Positions 35,736 to 48,467 are shown, counted from the stretch's first letter. The stretch is 64,000 nt of DNA from Mercenaria mercenaria (GCF_021730395.1 NC_069367.1:73641501-73705500), one strand, 5' to 3'. Numbers and translations are program-made. The notes: generated by a model not told the origin, from the sequence alone.

Positions 35736-38027
35736 ACAAGTGAATGAAGTATTGCCGTGCAATACAAAGTCCCCTACTGGAAGGCACCTAATTTTCTGTA
35801 CTGCAGTATAACATAATGAACTGTCCCCGTGTTCACAAAACATTTTTCGTTCTCAGCTGAGTTTGAGTTTGAAATTTTAATATAAATTTTACTAAAACTT
35901 CAAGGTTAAATTCCAACTAAGACTGACCATCAGTACTGAATAGCCATCTGAAAAAAGTTATTAACTTAAAATTTAGTTTTAAACATGCTATCTAGATATA
36001 AATGAAAAATAAATTTTCATTATCAAACTCAGCTGAGACTGAAAATGTTTTGTGAACACGGGGCCAGATATCTGTCAATGATGTGTAAACAATATTGTAC
36101 TATATATACAATATGTTATAACAACACACTTGGATTAAAATGTGCATATATAAAAACCCACAGTTGTTTTCATATTGAATTGTTTTGGCTGATTATAAAA
36201 ATGTTATCATATAAGTTATTTATAGTAACAACAAAGGAAAATTAATCGTAAAAAAAAATGTATATAATATAAGTCCACAAGAAACTCTTTAACAGGTAGA
36301 GATAGGTCAAAATACACCTAAGAATTGGATGTAACATGCATGTTGTACCACAGAAAAGTGGTCTCGATTTTTCTCTACCGCCAGTAATAAAAAAGTTACA
36401 ATATAATCTATTTATAGTAAAAACAAAGGGACGTAATTCTAAAAACAAGGGTGCCTCATGGTGGTGAACATTTGGTCCAAGTTACATCAAATTCCCTCCA
36501 TGCATGAAGAAGAAATGCTTCGTACAAAGTCATTCTTGAATTTGACCTTTGACCTCTAAATATGACCTTGACCTTAGACCTAGGGACCTGGTTCTTGCGC
36601 ATGACAATCCGTCTTATGTTGGTGCACATTTGTGCCAAGTTACATCACAATCCCTCCATGCATAAAGAAGAAATGCTCCAGACAAAGTCATTCTTGTGTC
36701 TGACCTTTGGTCTCTAAGTGTGACCTTGACATTAGACCTTGGGCCTGGGTTTTGCGCATGACATGTTGTCTCATCCAGGGGAATATTTGTGCCAATTGAT
36801 ATCTAAATCCTGTTTTGCATGACAAAGTTATAGACCGGACAGGAAAAAAATCCTCTTGACCTTTGATCTCAAAGTGTGACCTTGACCTTTAAGCTGTTGC
36901 CCATGACATGTCGTCTCATCATAGGGAACATTTATGCCAAGTAATACTGTAATCCCTTGATGGATGACAGATTTCTGGATCAAACAGGGAAAAAAACTTA
37001 TTGACCTTTGACCTCCAATTGTGACCTTGACCTTTGAGCTAAGGGTCTGGGCTTTGCGCATGACATGTTGTCTCATCATGGGGAACATTTGTGCCAAGTA
37101 ATATTAAAATCCCTTCATGGATGGCAGAGTTATGGACGGGACAGGAAAAAGAAAAAATTCTGTTGACATTTGACCCCTAATTGTGACATTGACCTTTGAG
37201 CCAGGGGTCCGGGATTTGCGCACGACACGTCATCTTATCATGGGGAACATTTGTGCCAAGTGATATAAAAATCCCTTAATGAATGTCAGAGTTATGGACC
37301 GGACACGAAACAGACCCTGTCATGCTATGTTAACATTTGACTGCTAAGTGTGACCTTGATCTTTAAGCTAGGGGTCTGAAAGTTGTGCATGACACATCTT
37401 CTTATTATGAGGTACATTTGTGCCAAGTAATATTAAAATCCTTTCATGGATGGGAGAGTTATGGACCGGACAGGAAAAAAGCCTTGTTGACCTTTGACCT
37501 CCAATTGTGACCTGAAACCTTTAAGCTAGGGGTCCAAGTTTTGCGCATGAAACATCGTCTCATCATGGGGAACATTTTTGCCAAGTAATATTAAAATCCC
37601 TTCATGGATGGGAGAGTTATGGACCGGACAGGAAAAAAGCCCTGTTGACCTTTGACCTCCAATTGTGACCTTGACCTTTGAGCCAGGGGTCCGGGTTTTG
37701 CACAGGACACGTCATCTTATTATGGGGAACATTTGTGCCAAGTAATATTAAAATCCCTTCATGGATGGCAGAGTTATGGACCGGACAGGAAAAAAACCCT
37801 GTTGACTTTTGACCTCCAATTGTGACCTTGACCTTTGAGCTAGGGGTCCGGGATTTGCGCATGACACGTCGTCTCATCATGGGGAACATCTGTGCCAAGT
37901 AATATTAAAATCCCTTCATGGATGACAGAGTTATGGACTGGACACGAAATTGTGGATGGACAGAAGGAATGACGGAAAAGCGCATTCCTATAGTCCCCGA
38001 AACTGGTTTTCAACCAGTAGGGGAGTA
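35736..38027 (+). mobile_element. Tandem-core element F (HINE-like)
   Basis: Left end ACAAG, a small TATTG/CAATA hairpin, then block GTCCCCTACTGG (35769-35780). The core from about 36450 holds ~157-bp units with TGACCTTGACCTTT, ATTAAAATCCCTTCATGGAT and GTTATGGACCGGACAGG (units at 37458, 37616, 37773, 37930). The right end at 37990-38026 is a hairpin containing CCAGTAGGGGA, the complement of the left block. Between left end and core lies a segment (36262-36430) shared with element C. The element interrupts the ~130-bp array that resumes at 38030. Confidence 0.7.
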
Positions 38028-38029
38028 AA

Positions 38030-38690
38030 CAAGCTATTCCTTTGATTTGATCAGGTGACCTAGTTTTTGTCCCCACATGACCCAGTTTTGAACATGGCAT
38101 AGGAATCATCAAGATAAACATTCTGACCATGTTTCAAGAAGATAGGTCATAAATGTGGCCTCTAAGGTGTAAACAAGCTTCTCCTTTGATTTGATCTGGT
38201 GGCCTAGTCTTAAACCCCACATGACCCAGTTTCAAACTTGGCCTAGACAGCATCAAGATAAACATTCTGTGCAAGTTTGTATCAAATCAAAGCAAAGCAT
38301 AAATGAAATCCCTATATGGCTGAAAGGGCCAAAATAGAAAATTTGTCCCTTTCAGGAGCAGTAACTCTAGGTGGAATCTAGCCAGTTTTCAAAGGAACGT
38401 AGACCTTATTGTGACTTAAGTTGTGTGAAAGTGTTGTTAAAATCGAATGTAAAATGTCAGTTCTATCATGTTCATAAGGTAAAATTAAATTAACAATTTT
38501 TGGCTCTTTCAGGGGTCAATCAGGGGACGTAACTCCGAAACCCATGATTGGATCTGACAGATTCATCATGGAGTCCAAGATCTATTGTTGTTATAGATAT
38601 TTTGCAAGTTTGTATCAAATCAAACCATAAAGGAAGTCTCTGTATGGCTGCAAAAGCCAAAATAGCAAATTTAGGCCCTTTAAATGGCCA
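38030..38690 (+). repeat. ~130-bp array and related ~335-bp repeat
   Basis: Continuation of the array at 34165-34450 (CTTTGATTTGATCAGGTGAC, CATCAAGATAAACATTCTGA). It then gives two copies, ~335 bp apart, of GCAAGTTTGTATCAAATCAA followed by ATGGCTGAAAGGGCCAAAAT (38275 and 38607). Confidence 0.7.
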
Positions 38691-38694
38691 TGCG

Positions 38695-39935
38695 TGACAG
38701 ATGAGCTAAAAAAATAGTAATTTTTATAATATAAACTGTTACAATTTTTCTTCAAACACATCTTTCAAAAGCCCCTTTGTTGAATGGGATTTAGAGGCAA
38801 AATGCCCTTGTAACCTTCTGTTTTAAAGAGACAATTAACAAGAGCTCCGCAAAGCGTGAAGATATACAAGTATGCCCGAAGTACAAGATCAGAGGAGGAA
38901 GTAAAACTTAAAGAATTTTTTTCTTGGATGTGTGTGGGGAGAGAAATGTAATGTGGCAGTGGGTGAGTTGTGAGGCAGTGGTGATGGAAGGGGATGCTTA
39001 ATCGGTCCATTTTCACTACTGTTCTTTTTTTTCAATGGTAGTCAGACATTTTTGTGATACCCTTTACCTCAAACTCTATGTAAATGCAGATATTTAAATT
39101 CTCCATTTAAACTGCTAAAGAAAATTCTGTAGAGTTCAAACTACAATTGCAAACATAGTCAATGTTTTATTTTACAATGGCACAAACAATAACTTCATAT
39201 CAAGATTTTAAAATGAATGCCACACTAACATACATTGTATAAGGAATGAAGCATCAACTCTGAATTTACATTTGTCAGTCACCAAACTTTTGCATAAATC
39301 ATCACAGAGCATAATATGATTACTGTAAACAATAAACAAGAGAAAATGAAAAATCACATAACAAAATTAAACAACAAGATGTCAGTCCAAATTTTTTTTA
39401 ACACCAGGTGTCCAGATTTACATTTTACTATATCATTTTAAACAGAAAAAATGTCAGTTCATTTGTATCAATAACCATAAATCAGCAATACTGTAGCGGA
39501 CACTTCATGAGTATGATATAATAAAAGCTAAATTCTTCCCGTTTCACCTTACATTTGTACCGTGTGGGTAACTCAGTAGAGCTCTTTATATATCAGAAAT
39601 TGCATATGGGTTTTTTAATAAATAAATACAACCTGGAACTCTTTATCACTATAATTACTCATTTATAAATGCAAGTATTTAGAGACTGACAAAAATCTAG
39701 AAAAGAGTAACTTCAACTAGTTCTCCTTTTGCCTTTTATTCAATTAACACCATTTTTCACCATCACTTCACTGCTAATAGTTAGTGTTTCTGGATTCTGT
39801 ACCACTACTGATATGCTCTCAACAAGGAACAGACAATTTCTTCAAATGCTAATCTATGCAGACTATTTTGAGATATGACACCAGACAAAATTGCACTTCA
39901 GATACATTTTTTCTCGTTTGTAATGCCTGTATTCT
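38695..39935. other. Unassigned DNA, one orphan element left end
   Basis: ACAAGAGCTCCGCAAAGCGT at about 38838, followed by ATGCCCGAAG, looks like the left end of a tandem-core element without a core or right end next to it. The remainder has no recognised features. Confidence 0.4.
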
Positions 39936-39938
39936 TAA

Positions 39939-40521
39939 ACAAGAGCTGTCACTATTAGTGACAAATGCCCCCGAAGCGTGCCCAAGAATGCTAGAGTTGT
40001 CTGCGCAAAATATGCCAGAATAGTTTAGGTATGACTCATTTTGTGACCAGACAAAAAATAAAAATAAACAAGAAGCTGCATTCAATAAACGCTTGATGCC
40101 CCCAGTGGCATCCTTGTCGGTAGATTTTGCACCAAAGTCCAAAACGAGGTCAAGGTCAAGGTCAAACTGAGGTCAGGTGATGTTTGAAGATGAGGAATGG
40201 TCACAGTTTACATCTGTATTAGTATCAATTCATTCTTGTATGGGGTATTGATGCTAGACGAAACGGTCCCATTTGATTAACCAAAAGATGGCCCATATAA
40301 AGCAACCTAAGTCCATTATGAGGTCAAGGTCAAGGTCAAACTGAGGTCAGGTGATGTCTGAAGATGAGGAATGGTCACAGGTTACATCTGCATAAGTATC
40401 AAGTCATTCTAGTAAGGGGTATTGATGCTAGACGAAACGGTCCCATTTGGTTAACCTCGTACAGAAGGACGAATGAACGAACGGACAGACAGGACAATCA
40501 CTATATGCCTCCCGCATCAGT
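39939..40521 (+). mobile_element. Tandem-core element D (HINE-like, short)
   Basis: Left end ACAAG, hairpin TGTCAC/GTGACA, block ATGCCCCCGAAG (39965-39976). Core of two ~174-bp units starting GAGGTCAAGGTCAAGGTCAA (40145 and 40319). A GGACGAATGAACGAACGGAC stretch then leads to a right-end hairpin ending GCTGGGGGCATAA at 40521. Good match to the shared layout. The inverted C-rich block is shorter than in the other copies. Confidence 0.65.
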
Positions 40522-41522
40522 AGATGCTGGGGGCATAAAAATGTTCTCAAAAGGTTACCTTGACCTTGGAGCTAGGGGTCTGGGTTTTGCGCATGACACA
40601 TCAACTCATTATAGGGAACATTTGTGCCAAGTAATTTTAAAATTTAAAATCCCTTGATGAATTGCAGAGTTATTGACCGGACAAGAAACAGACTCTGTTA
40701 CTCTTTGACTTCTAAGTGTGACCTTGACCCTGGAGCTAGGGGTCTGGGTCTTGCACACAACATGTCATCTCTATATAGGGAACATTCATGCCAAGTAATT
40801 TTAAAATCCCTTCATCGATGGCAGAGTTATGGACCGTTAAACTTTAACCTCTAAGTGTGACCTTGACCTGAAAGCTAGGGGTCTCGATCTTGTGCAATAC
40901 ACGTCGTCTCATTATGGGGAACATTTATGTCAAGTAATTCCAAAATCCCTTGATGAATGGCAGTGTTATGAACTGGACACGAAACAGACCCTGTTAATAT
41001 TTGACTTCTAAGTGTGACCTTGACCTTGGAGCTAGGGGTCTGCGTCTTGTGCATGACACATCGTCTCATTATGGTTAACATTTATGCCAAGTTACTTCAA
41101 AATCCCATCATGGATGGCAGAGTTAAGGACCGAATATGAAACAGACCCTGTTAACCTTTGACCACTAAGTGTGACCTTGACCTTGGAGCTAGGGGTCTGG
41201 GTCTTGCGCATGACACGTCGTCTTATTATGGTGAATATTTATGCCAAGTTATTTCAAAATCCCTTTATGGATGGCAGAGTTACAGCCTGGACAAGAATTT
41301 ACACGGATGCACAAACGCACTCCCATATGATTCATGTATTAGGTGGTCATTCCATTGTTTGAAAACAATAGAATGACCACTTAAGGAACAAAAGAATTAA
41401 GTGGTTACAGAATGAATATAAAGGATTTCTATTGTCCTAGGCCACACCTCCTACCACCTAAGGTACCAATCGTGTGCTCAGACGGACAGTGCAATTTTAA
41501 TATGCCCACCTTCGGGGGCATA
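40522..41522 (+). repeat. ~155-bp TGACCTTGA array with two right-end hairpins
   Basis: Five or so units with CTAAGTGTGACCTTGACCTT, GGAGCTAGGGGTCTGGGT and TGCCAAGTAATTTTAAAATC. The array ends near 41310. A strong ~46-bp hairpin follows at 41339-41384 (AGGTGGTCATTCCATTGTTT pairing with its near-complement). A second hairpin, TATGCCC/GGGGGCATA, at 41501-41522 would fit the left block of element D at 39965 exactly (ATGCCCCCGAAG against CTTCGGGGGCAT). Confidence 0.6.
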
Positions 41523-41524
41523 AC

Positions 41525-42429
41525 AACAATATTATATAATATCATTGACATAGAGAGGTTTATAATGCCATTGACAGATTGACATTTCAAATTTGTTAAC
41601 ATGCTGCTAGGATGCCCCTTTTTCAAGTATACCTGTCAAATTTAAGAACACTGCTAATTTCCATTAATTTAGCCATACAGTTTCAAAATGTAAAACCTGA
41701 CTCTAAAGTGTAAAATGCTTTAAGATTTACATGTTGTAAGTCAAACAATTTTCAGCATACAATTACGACTATGTGTACTAATTGATCCACATATTCAGTA
41801 ATAAGCCTTTTCCTTGATGTATCATTAAGTTTAAGACATTACCATTGATAGTTCACATAATTCAAATAACTCGGAGACTGGTGGTAGGAACTTTTTTGTT
41901 TTTCAAAATATCTTAATTCTGAATTCATCATTAAAAACTATTTTGGTGGGTAGGGGTATTTTCTATTGTAAATTGTGGCCATTCTTGACACCAAGTTTTA
42001 AATTTTGGCTATTTTTGTAGATGGGTTATTATAAAACTTTCAGGATATCTTAGTAAGCTGAAAAGCAACTTTTCCATACAAAAAAAAATTGTAAAATTTC
42101 TAAAAGCTTTTTTTCGAAATTGTGATTGTCTGATTTTTAAAATAAGAAAAACTACATTTTTGGCCTTAAAATATATATTTGAAATTTTCGAACATCCTGC
42201 TACCAACCTCAGAGACCTTTAGCATGATGAATAGTATACACATGTATATCTAAACTTTACTAAATAGGGCTGCAACTCATGAAACACTCTATTTTGTATT
42301 AGGTGAGTCCAAACAGTAGAACTTTTCTAATGTAGAAAACTTTCCTAGTATGCACATATATTTTAACCTCAATTTTTATAACAACTGTGATAACCTGTGA
42401 TAACAAAAATACAATTCTCTTAAAATATG
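41525..42429. other. 3' flank of PIGZ
   Basis: Downstream of the PIGZ stop codon on the minus strand and likely to include its 3' UTR. I did not find a convincing polyadenylation signal. No other feature recognised. Confidence 0.45.
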
Positions 42430-44318
42430 TTATTCAATTTCTATCAAATAAAGAGACATCATATCAACAAAAGTTTTAAAGCTGTTGATTAATCCAGTGC
42501 TCGGTGGATCTTCAAAAGACAAATGTGGGAAGAACTTCATTTCTGATTTTATGCTTATCGATTCATTACACCTCGCTTTAAATTCTGTAACTAACGTCCC
42601 AGGCAATACAATAAAAATCTTTTTCCCTTTGATGCTTTTAGTGGAGCTTGTAAAGCTACTGTCTAGTTTTTTATGTTTTTCAATTTCTGCAAAAACTGTT
42701 TGAAAGTTACTCCCCTTTAAATCTTTTAATTCTAAGTTTGGATTCTGAGTCAGAAGCACATGTTTTGGAGGCATATATGTATGTGAAAATATCAACCTTA
42801 TTGAAATATTCTCATTTTTCTTAAATTCTGTCGCAGTTAACTTTTGCAATCTCATTAAGCTAGGAATAACACCTCCCTGGTGAAGAGCGCCAAATACAAC
42901 ACTAAATAAAACATTGAAAATTATAAAAATAGTCCAAAATATTTTTCCAAGTTTCTTACTAAAAATAACAACACTTATAACAACAAGTGGGAGGAGTGGA
43001 ATAAGAAATCTGGCTTCCTGATGTGGAAAACAAGAGAGTACTACAGTAGGAAAGAAAATAAAAATCCATAGCATGCCTTTAAAGTCATTTCTAAGTTTAA
43101 CTTCTACTGGAATTGATTTGTTTTCTTGGAATCCTGCGTTGTCTTTTCTTAAAACATTCAATAAAATCAAAAATTCTTTTATCACATGTCTAGTCAAATA
43201 TACTAGCATTGGTCCAAATAAAAGTGGCATGTTCACAAGGAAATGGACATAAAATGGATGATATCCATGTGTGGCTAAATTTGTTGCCATACTGTTGTAC
43301 AGGAAAAAATTTAGTGGTGTAATCGCACAGTTCTCAAGCACTTTTCTCCAACCATTCAGTGTGAGTAAAGAAGAAATTTCCATGCCAGAGAAATAAACTG
43401 TATCCATGGTAACAAAGATGAAAGAGAAAATCACACCAGTGATAATGAACACAGCTGCCCTCTTGAAAACATATTTTTCTCCAGTAGGATGCTTGTCAGT
43501 CCACCAAAGAAATGGTATAGCAGCGAAGATTACAAATGTTGGACGATTAAATACACCAAAAGTAACTGTTACTGCCATGACAGCTATATACATGTATAAA
43601 CTATTCTGCTCTATAGATTCATTTTTATAACGCTGTTGCCTTTTCTGCGTCTGTGTTTTGGAACGTTCTGAATCTTTTCCAAAATGATGTCTTCCTTTTG
43701 CTTTCTCGTCTTGTTTACCTCTTTTAGGTTGTTTAATTTCACAATCAATTTCTTGATTTCTCTTCCTTAAATTAAATGCATTTTTATGCAAATCATTAAA
43801 GGATGAATCTAAATCTTCCTCATCTACTTCACTATCCTCCCCATTTTCTACTGGTCTTGACAAATCAGAGAAAAAATCTCGCAATTCATCGACTTCTGAA
43901 GAGAATCGATTTGCCACTCTTTTTCTTTTACTTTCCTCATCTTTTTTGATACACATTAAAATCAATAAAATCAAAGTAATAAACAATAAGGTTTCAAATG
44001 AATTTGAAAAAGTGTGAGTTTGAAAGGTCAAGGTCACATAAGAGCTGGCTAACAATACGTTTGCTGTGTGACCTTGAACTCCTATGACCTTGCAGATCTT
44101 GTATACACAATAATCTATCCATAGACTCAATAACGTCATAAGCAGACGATAGCTAGCAACAAGGTGGTATCCTGTCATATGGAATCTTAATACATCATCT
44201 GCATACTTCAGAAGCTTGAAAACTGGCTGGAAGATGATCTGAGGCAGCACAACACTACGCAGAGGGTAAGTAGAGGTAAACTCCCAGGTTTGTACCACAC
44301 TAATATTCAAAGCATCAC
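42430..44318 (-). CDS. PIGZ: GPI mannosyltransferase 4, exon 2
   Basis: Encodes residues 38-666 of a predicted 666-residue ER membrane enzyme of glycosyltransferase family 22 (human PIG-Z, yeast Smp3), which adds the fourth, side-branching mannose to the GPI anchor precursor using dolichol-phosphate mannose. Family marks, numbered in the full protein: TWEFTSTYPLRSV (about 48-60), FQTHTFSNSFETLL (about 136-149), FNRPTF (294-299), ITPLNFFLYNS...NLATHGYHPFYVHFLVN (about 370-400), HQEARFLIPLLPLV (470-483, highly typical). Many hydrophobic segments. A charged, Lys/Glu-rich insertion at about 161-277 explains the extra length over human (about 579 residues, from memory). The acceptor TTTTTTCAG ends at 44319 and the phase matches exon 1 exactly. 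The frame is intact. Confidence 0.93.
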
Positions 44319-44790
44319 CTGAAAAAATATAGTGATCTCATTAAATGTTCTCTATCAAAAACACAAATAATAATGTCATCACCAAATATAGTATGTGTGC
44401 TATGCATTTTCTTAAATATACAGCTTGCTTACAAATGATTGAAGTACTTTACATATTTTCTGCAAAATGTAAAAACTTCCCCAGATCAATCAGAGGTAGA
44501 GTCTGAATAATATATGATTACGAAAAAACTTGGAGAACAGTTCTTGCTTCCTCTCTAATATTACATAAATAACAGTTTGTTTGTACTTTAGAATAAAACA
44601 TATATAGCACAACTGATCAGCTAGCATAAGAAATTGTCAAGAATTCATACTTTGTCAAGACAAAACATACCCATAATCACACTGCTTAATCAGCACTGAT
44701 AAGAATTCTGATAATTACAGATGCCAACCTGCTGGTAGGAAAAGAGTTCAATAGGTAAATATTGTCAGACTGGTTTCCAAGGCTACTTAC
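44319..44790 (-). other. PIGZ: PIGZ intron 1
   Basis: 472 bp with a GTAAGT donor at 44790-44785 and a TTTTTTCAG acceptor at 44319, phase 1. Joining across it gives an uninterrupted, family-like ADEFFQTVEVVAGDALNISV. No repeats were seen inside. Confidence 0.88.
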
Positions 44791-44902
44791 CAGCAACAAC
44801 TTCTACTGTCTGGAAGAATTCATCAGCATGTATATACCCACTCTGTGGTAACACTGACCAACAAAGTCGTAGGAGTAACAGTATGGTCCACACAGGCGAC
44901 AT
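44791..44902 (-). CDS. PIGZ: GPI mannosyltransferase 4, exon 1
   Basis: Encodes MSPVWTILLLLRLCWSVLPQ and then SGYIHADEFFQTVEVVA, 37 residues plus the first base of a Gly codon. The YIHxDEFFQ motif after the first hydrophobic segment is characteristic of PIG-Z/SMP3; the HxDE pair is expected in the lumenal loop that forms the active site of GT22 enzymes. The start at 44902 is supported by an in-frame TGA two codons upstream. Short hydrophobic lead = signal anchor. The gene is transcribed away from NCBP2. Confidence 0.9.
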
Positions 44903-45878
44903 ACTTCAGCAGTACAACTGTACAAAACTGTAATAAACAATAAATTTTGTTAGTAAACATTGTATACCGGTAACACAAAGCAGGTTGTGTTTATTATTCA
45001 AAGTCTGACATTCTCTTCTTAAAGAATTTCAATAAATATATACATTTATAACAGTTTATCTAATAAAAGATGATGACAATGTAATCCAACTGTAATAATA
45101 ATGTTATCATGATTGCCGCTTATTTTATAATGAAGTCAATTGAACTACAATTACATGTAATCAGAAATTACTATAGTTAATTACTGATTACTTATTACAT
45201 CTAAAACTGTAATCTATTACAACAAATTCAGATTACTGATTACCATTACCCCTGTTCTGCAGGATATGCTTAATGATAATTCAACCAAATGAAAACACTA
45301 GCTGTTTGTAAATCACATCATGTTCCCCATGATACCTATTTGGAGGAAACCAGGTATGTATTTTATAGTTTCAAGAAAGCTGTTACCCTACCTGTTACCC
45401 TGTTTACCTAATGACCCTGAAACAAAAGGGGTAATTTACTGACCACAGGCAAATGACAATCATCCTATGATGTTTTGAGACTCAAAGTTGTAAAAAAAAT
45501 TTCACACCACTCGCCCTGCAGGACTAAGTACCCAGTAAAATCTACTTGAATAGTGAACAGTCACTCGCCCTAAGAAAATTACAACTATCTTAATGACATT
45601 TTTAATACTGTCACTTTTATGAAAGAAGTATTATGTAAAACAAACAAATTTAAAATATAAATAATATTCTCTTGTACACTACATTTTCCTTTTTAATTAA
45701 TCATATTCATTCTGCTTAAATTTTCTTCTCACAGCAGACATTTTTCTTTTCCTTTCACTGTATTTTGTCATCTCCACCACCTGGTCGCTCTCCAAATAAA
45801 CTACGGATGTTGGTTTGCCATGCTTTGACAAAGGAAGGGAAAATAAATGGTGACGATCGATAATAACAGTAACTCCGT
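44903..45878. other. PIGZ upstream region
   Basis: Should contain the PIGZ 5' UTR and promoter. No TATA box or CpG-rich stretch stands out. TTTACTGACCACAGGCAAAT near 45434 is a stray piece of the 145-bp repeat family. A TGTAATCTATTACAACAAAT-like AT-rich stretch at 45170-45250 has short inverted words. Confidence 0.4.
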
Positions 45879-45934
45879 AAATTACCTCGTTTGGGGTAAT
45901 ATACCCAGATCAGGGTAAAACAAGAACAGAAAAG
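45879..45934 (+). repeat. Left arm of inverted repeat around element A
   Basis: TAAATTACCTCGTTTGGGGT ... CAGGGTAAAACAAGAACA, repeated inverted at 47732-47784 with about 80% identity. Together they bracket about 1.9 kb and may be the ends of an older element into which element A jumped. Confidence 0.6.
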
Positions 45935-46100
45935 TTAAAAAAAAAATTGATATTTCTTTTTTCTTTAAAGTGCTTACATAAATATTTTTACTACAGCTTT
46001 ATATCATCATTACAAACATGCCTATGTACCACTTATCAATTTTACATTTGTTATAAAATGTTGAAAATCTGAAATTTTTACAACAAAAATTTGTTTAAAA

Positions 46101-47632
46101 ACTAGAACTGTCACAGGAGTGACTCATACCCCCACCATACGGTCTTGTCACAGAAGAATGGCAACCATAAGGAATCTTAAAAATACTTTGGAGTACTTCA
46201 TCCTGGGCTTCCACATATAAGTAATACTAGTATAATACTAGTATAGTAATACTAGTAAATATATTAAATCTCTAATATTAGAGATACACTAAAAGTGAAT
46301 ACAAAAAAGTGTCTTACCGACCCATGTTACCACGGAAAAATGTTTTTACTTTTTACATAGGACTTATAATAAAAAAGTTAGAAAAATACCTAAAATATTG
46401 AAAATCTAAAAATAGGATTTCTAAAAATAGACTAATTCCTGGAATTTAAGGGGAAGAAACTCAGTACAAAGGTTAAAAAAAGGTTACTTCCCTTTGGCTC
46501 TAAGCCAATCAGAATGAGATATAGTGAAAATACATCAAAATTAACCTTAAATTCTAGGTAAAAGGGGACACAATTCAAGAAAAATAGTGTCAGAGTTATG
46601 CACCTTGTGTCACATGATGTGGGTGATGAGGTGGAACATCTATTTTAAGTCTGAATCAAATCCATTTAGTAGTAATTGAGATATAGTGAAAATACATCAA
46701 AATTAACCTTAAATTCTAAGTAAAAAGGGGCATAATTCATGAAAAATTGGTGTAAGAGTTACGCACCTTGTGTCACATGATGTGGGTGATGAGGTGGAAC
46801 ATCTATTTTAAGTTTGAATCAAATCCATTTTGTAATAATTGAGATATAGTGAAAATACATCAAAATCAACCTTAAATTTAAAGTAAAAGGGGACATAATT
46901 CATAAAAACTTTATGTCAGAGTTAAGCACCTTATGTCACATCATCTGGGTGATGAGGTGGAACAACTATTTTAAGTTTGAATCAAATCCATTTAGTAATA
47001 ACTGAGATATAGTGAAAATACAACAAAATTAACCTTAAATTCTAAGTAAAAGGGGACATAATTCATGAAAACTTGGTGTCAGAGTTATGCACCTTGTGTC
47101 ACGTGATGTGGGCACATGATGTGGGTGATGAGGTGGAACATCTATTTTAAGTTTGAATCAAATCCATTCAGTAGTAACTGAGATAAAGTGAAAATACATC
47201 AAAATCAACCTTAAATTCTAAGTAAAAAGAGGCATAATTCATAAAAAAAATGGTGTCAGAGTTATGCACCTTATGTCACATGATGTGGGTGATGAGGTGG
47301 AACATCTATTTTAAGTTTGAATCAAATCCATTTAGTAATAACTGAGATATAGTGAAAATACAACAAAATTAACCTTAAATTCTAAGTAAAAGGGGACATA
47401 ATTCATGAAAACTTGGTGTCAAGAGTTATGCACCTTGTGTCACATGATGTGGGTGATAAGGTGGAACATGTATTTTAAGTTTGAATGAAATCCATTTGGT
47501 AATAACTGAGATAATAGATTTCGGGACGCGACGGGATGGGACGCTACGCGACGGGACGGGACGCCACGCGACGGGACGTGACAAAACTGACTCCTATATA
47601 CCCCCCTCAAACATGTTTGGTGGGGGTATAAT
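46101..47632 (+). mobile_element. Tandem-core element A (HINE-like)
   Basis: Left end ACTAG, hairpin CTGTCAC/GTGAC, block ATACCCCCACCA from 46126. The core has about six 163-164-bp units (TAAAAGGGGACATAATTCAT, AGTTATGCACCTTGTGTCAC, GATGAGGTGGAACATCTATT), one of which carries an extra 12-bp GTGATGTGGGCA duplication. A GGGACGCGAC minisatellite at 47523-47580 follows. The right end at 47597-47630 is a hairpin whose second half, TGGTGGGGGTATA, is the complement of the left block. Confidence 0.75.
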
Positions 47633-47731
47633 CATCATATTGTTAACTGTTAATACCATACAAAGTTCACCTGAGAATATGAGCAATAGTACTTCCTTCT
47701 TAAAAAAGTTATCAAATACTTTGTACTATTC

Positions 47732-47784
47732 TTTTGTTCTTGTTTTACCCCCATCAGGGTATATAACCCCGAACGAGGTAATTT
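47732..47784 (-). repeat. Right arm of inverted repeat around element A
   Basis: TTTTGTTCTTGTTTTACCCC ... AACGAGGTAATTTAT, inverted counterpart of 45879-45934. Confidence 0.6.
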
Positions 47785-47789
47785 ATCCC

Positions 47790-48074
47790 GATCGGGAGAT
47801 GTGCCCAGCCTGGTAATAACCGTATTGATAATAATAATAATCACAGTCTGGCATACAATCATTATTGGTATTAGTGATTTAATTTTAAAGCGTTAACCAA
47901 CGCACAGTTTGCTATCTTTTTTCGCGATGTAATTCAAAACATTTTTTTGCTGAATTTTGGTAAAGTTACAATGTAAAAAGCACTCACCCAACCGGTCGAG
48001 TATACAGCGCGGTCCACTTGTCTTATTCAGACTTAAACTCGCCAATGCGAGCAGGCCAGTGGAATTTTACACCC
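47790..48074. other. Unassigned DNA
   Basis: Short spacer with a (TAA)n-like run near 47826. No gene recognised. Confidence 0.4.
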
Positions 48075-48460
48075 CTGAGACTGTAGACCCAGTTGTTCTC
48101 CAGTTTCTATTCTAAAGATCATTGTGACCTTGACTTTTGACCTCCTTATTTAAACCTCCATAGCAAAACTGAGCCATTTACTGACCACAGGCAATCACCC
48201 TATCAAGTTTTATGGCTGCTGGCCCAAGCATTCCCCAGTTACTGACTGAAACTTTTTCAGTGCCAAAGTCTGACACTGTGAGTTTGACCCAATACTGACC
48301 TTCTGTACACATTCACCCTACTAAACTTGATGGTCGTACGCCTCAGAAATTTGCAGTTACTGGATGCGAGTTGACTTACAGAAACCCAAATCATTAGAGG
48401 TCATCAGTACTGACCACAAACTATCATGCTATGAAGTCTGATTACTGTAGGCCCTTGAGT
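48075..48460 (+). repeat. Decayed copies of the 145-bp repeat family
   Basis: Words such as TGTGACCTTGACTTTTGACC, ACTGACCACAGGCA, CACCCTATCAAGTTTTATGG and CCCCAGTTACTGACTGAAA appear in the order found in the core of element B, but strongly diverged. Confidence 0.55.
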
Positions 48461-48467
48461 TTTCCAG

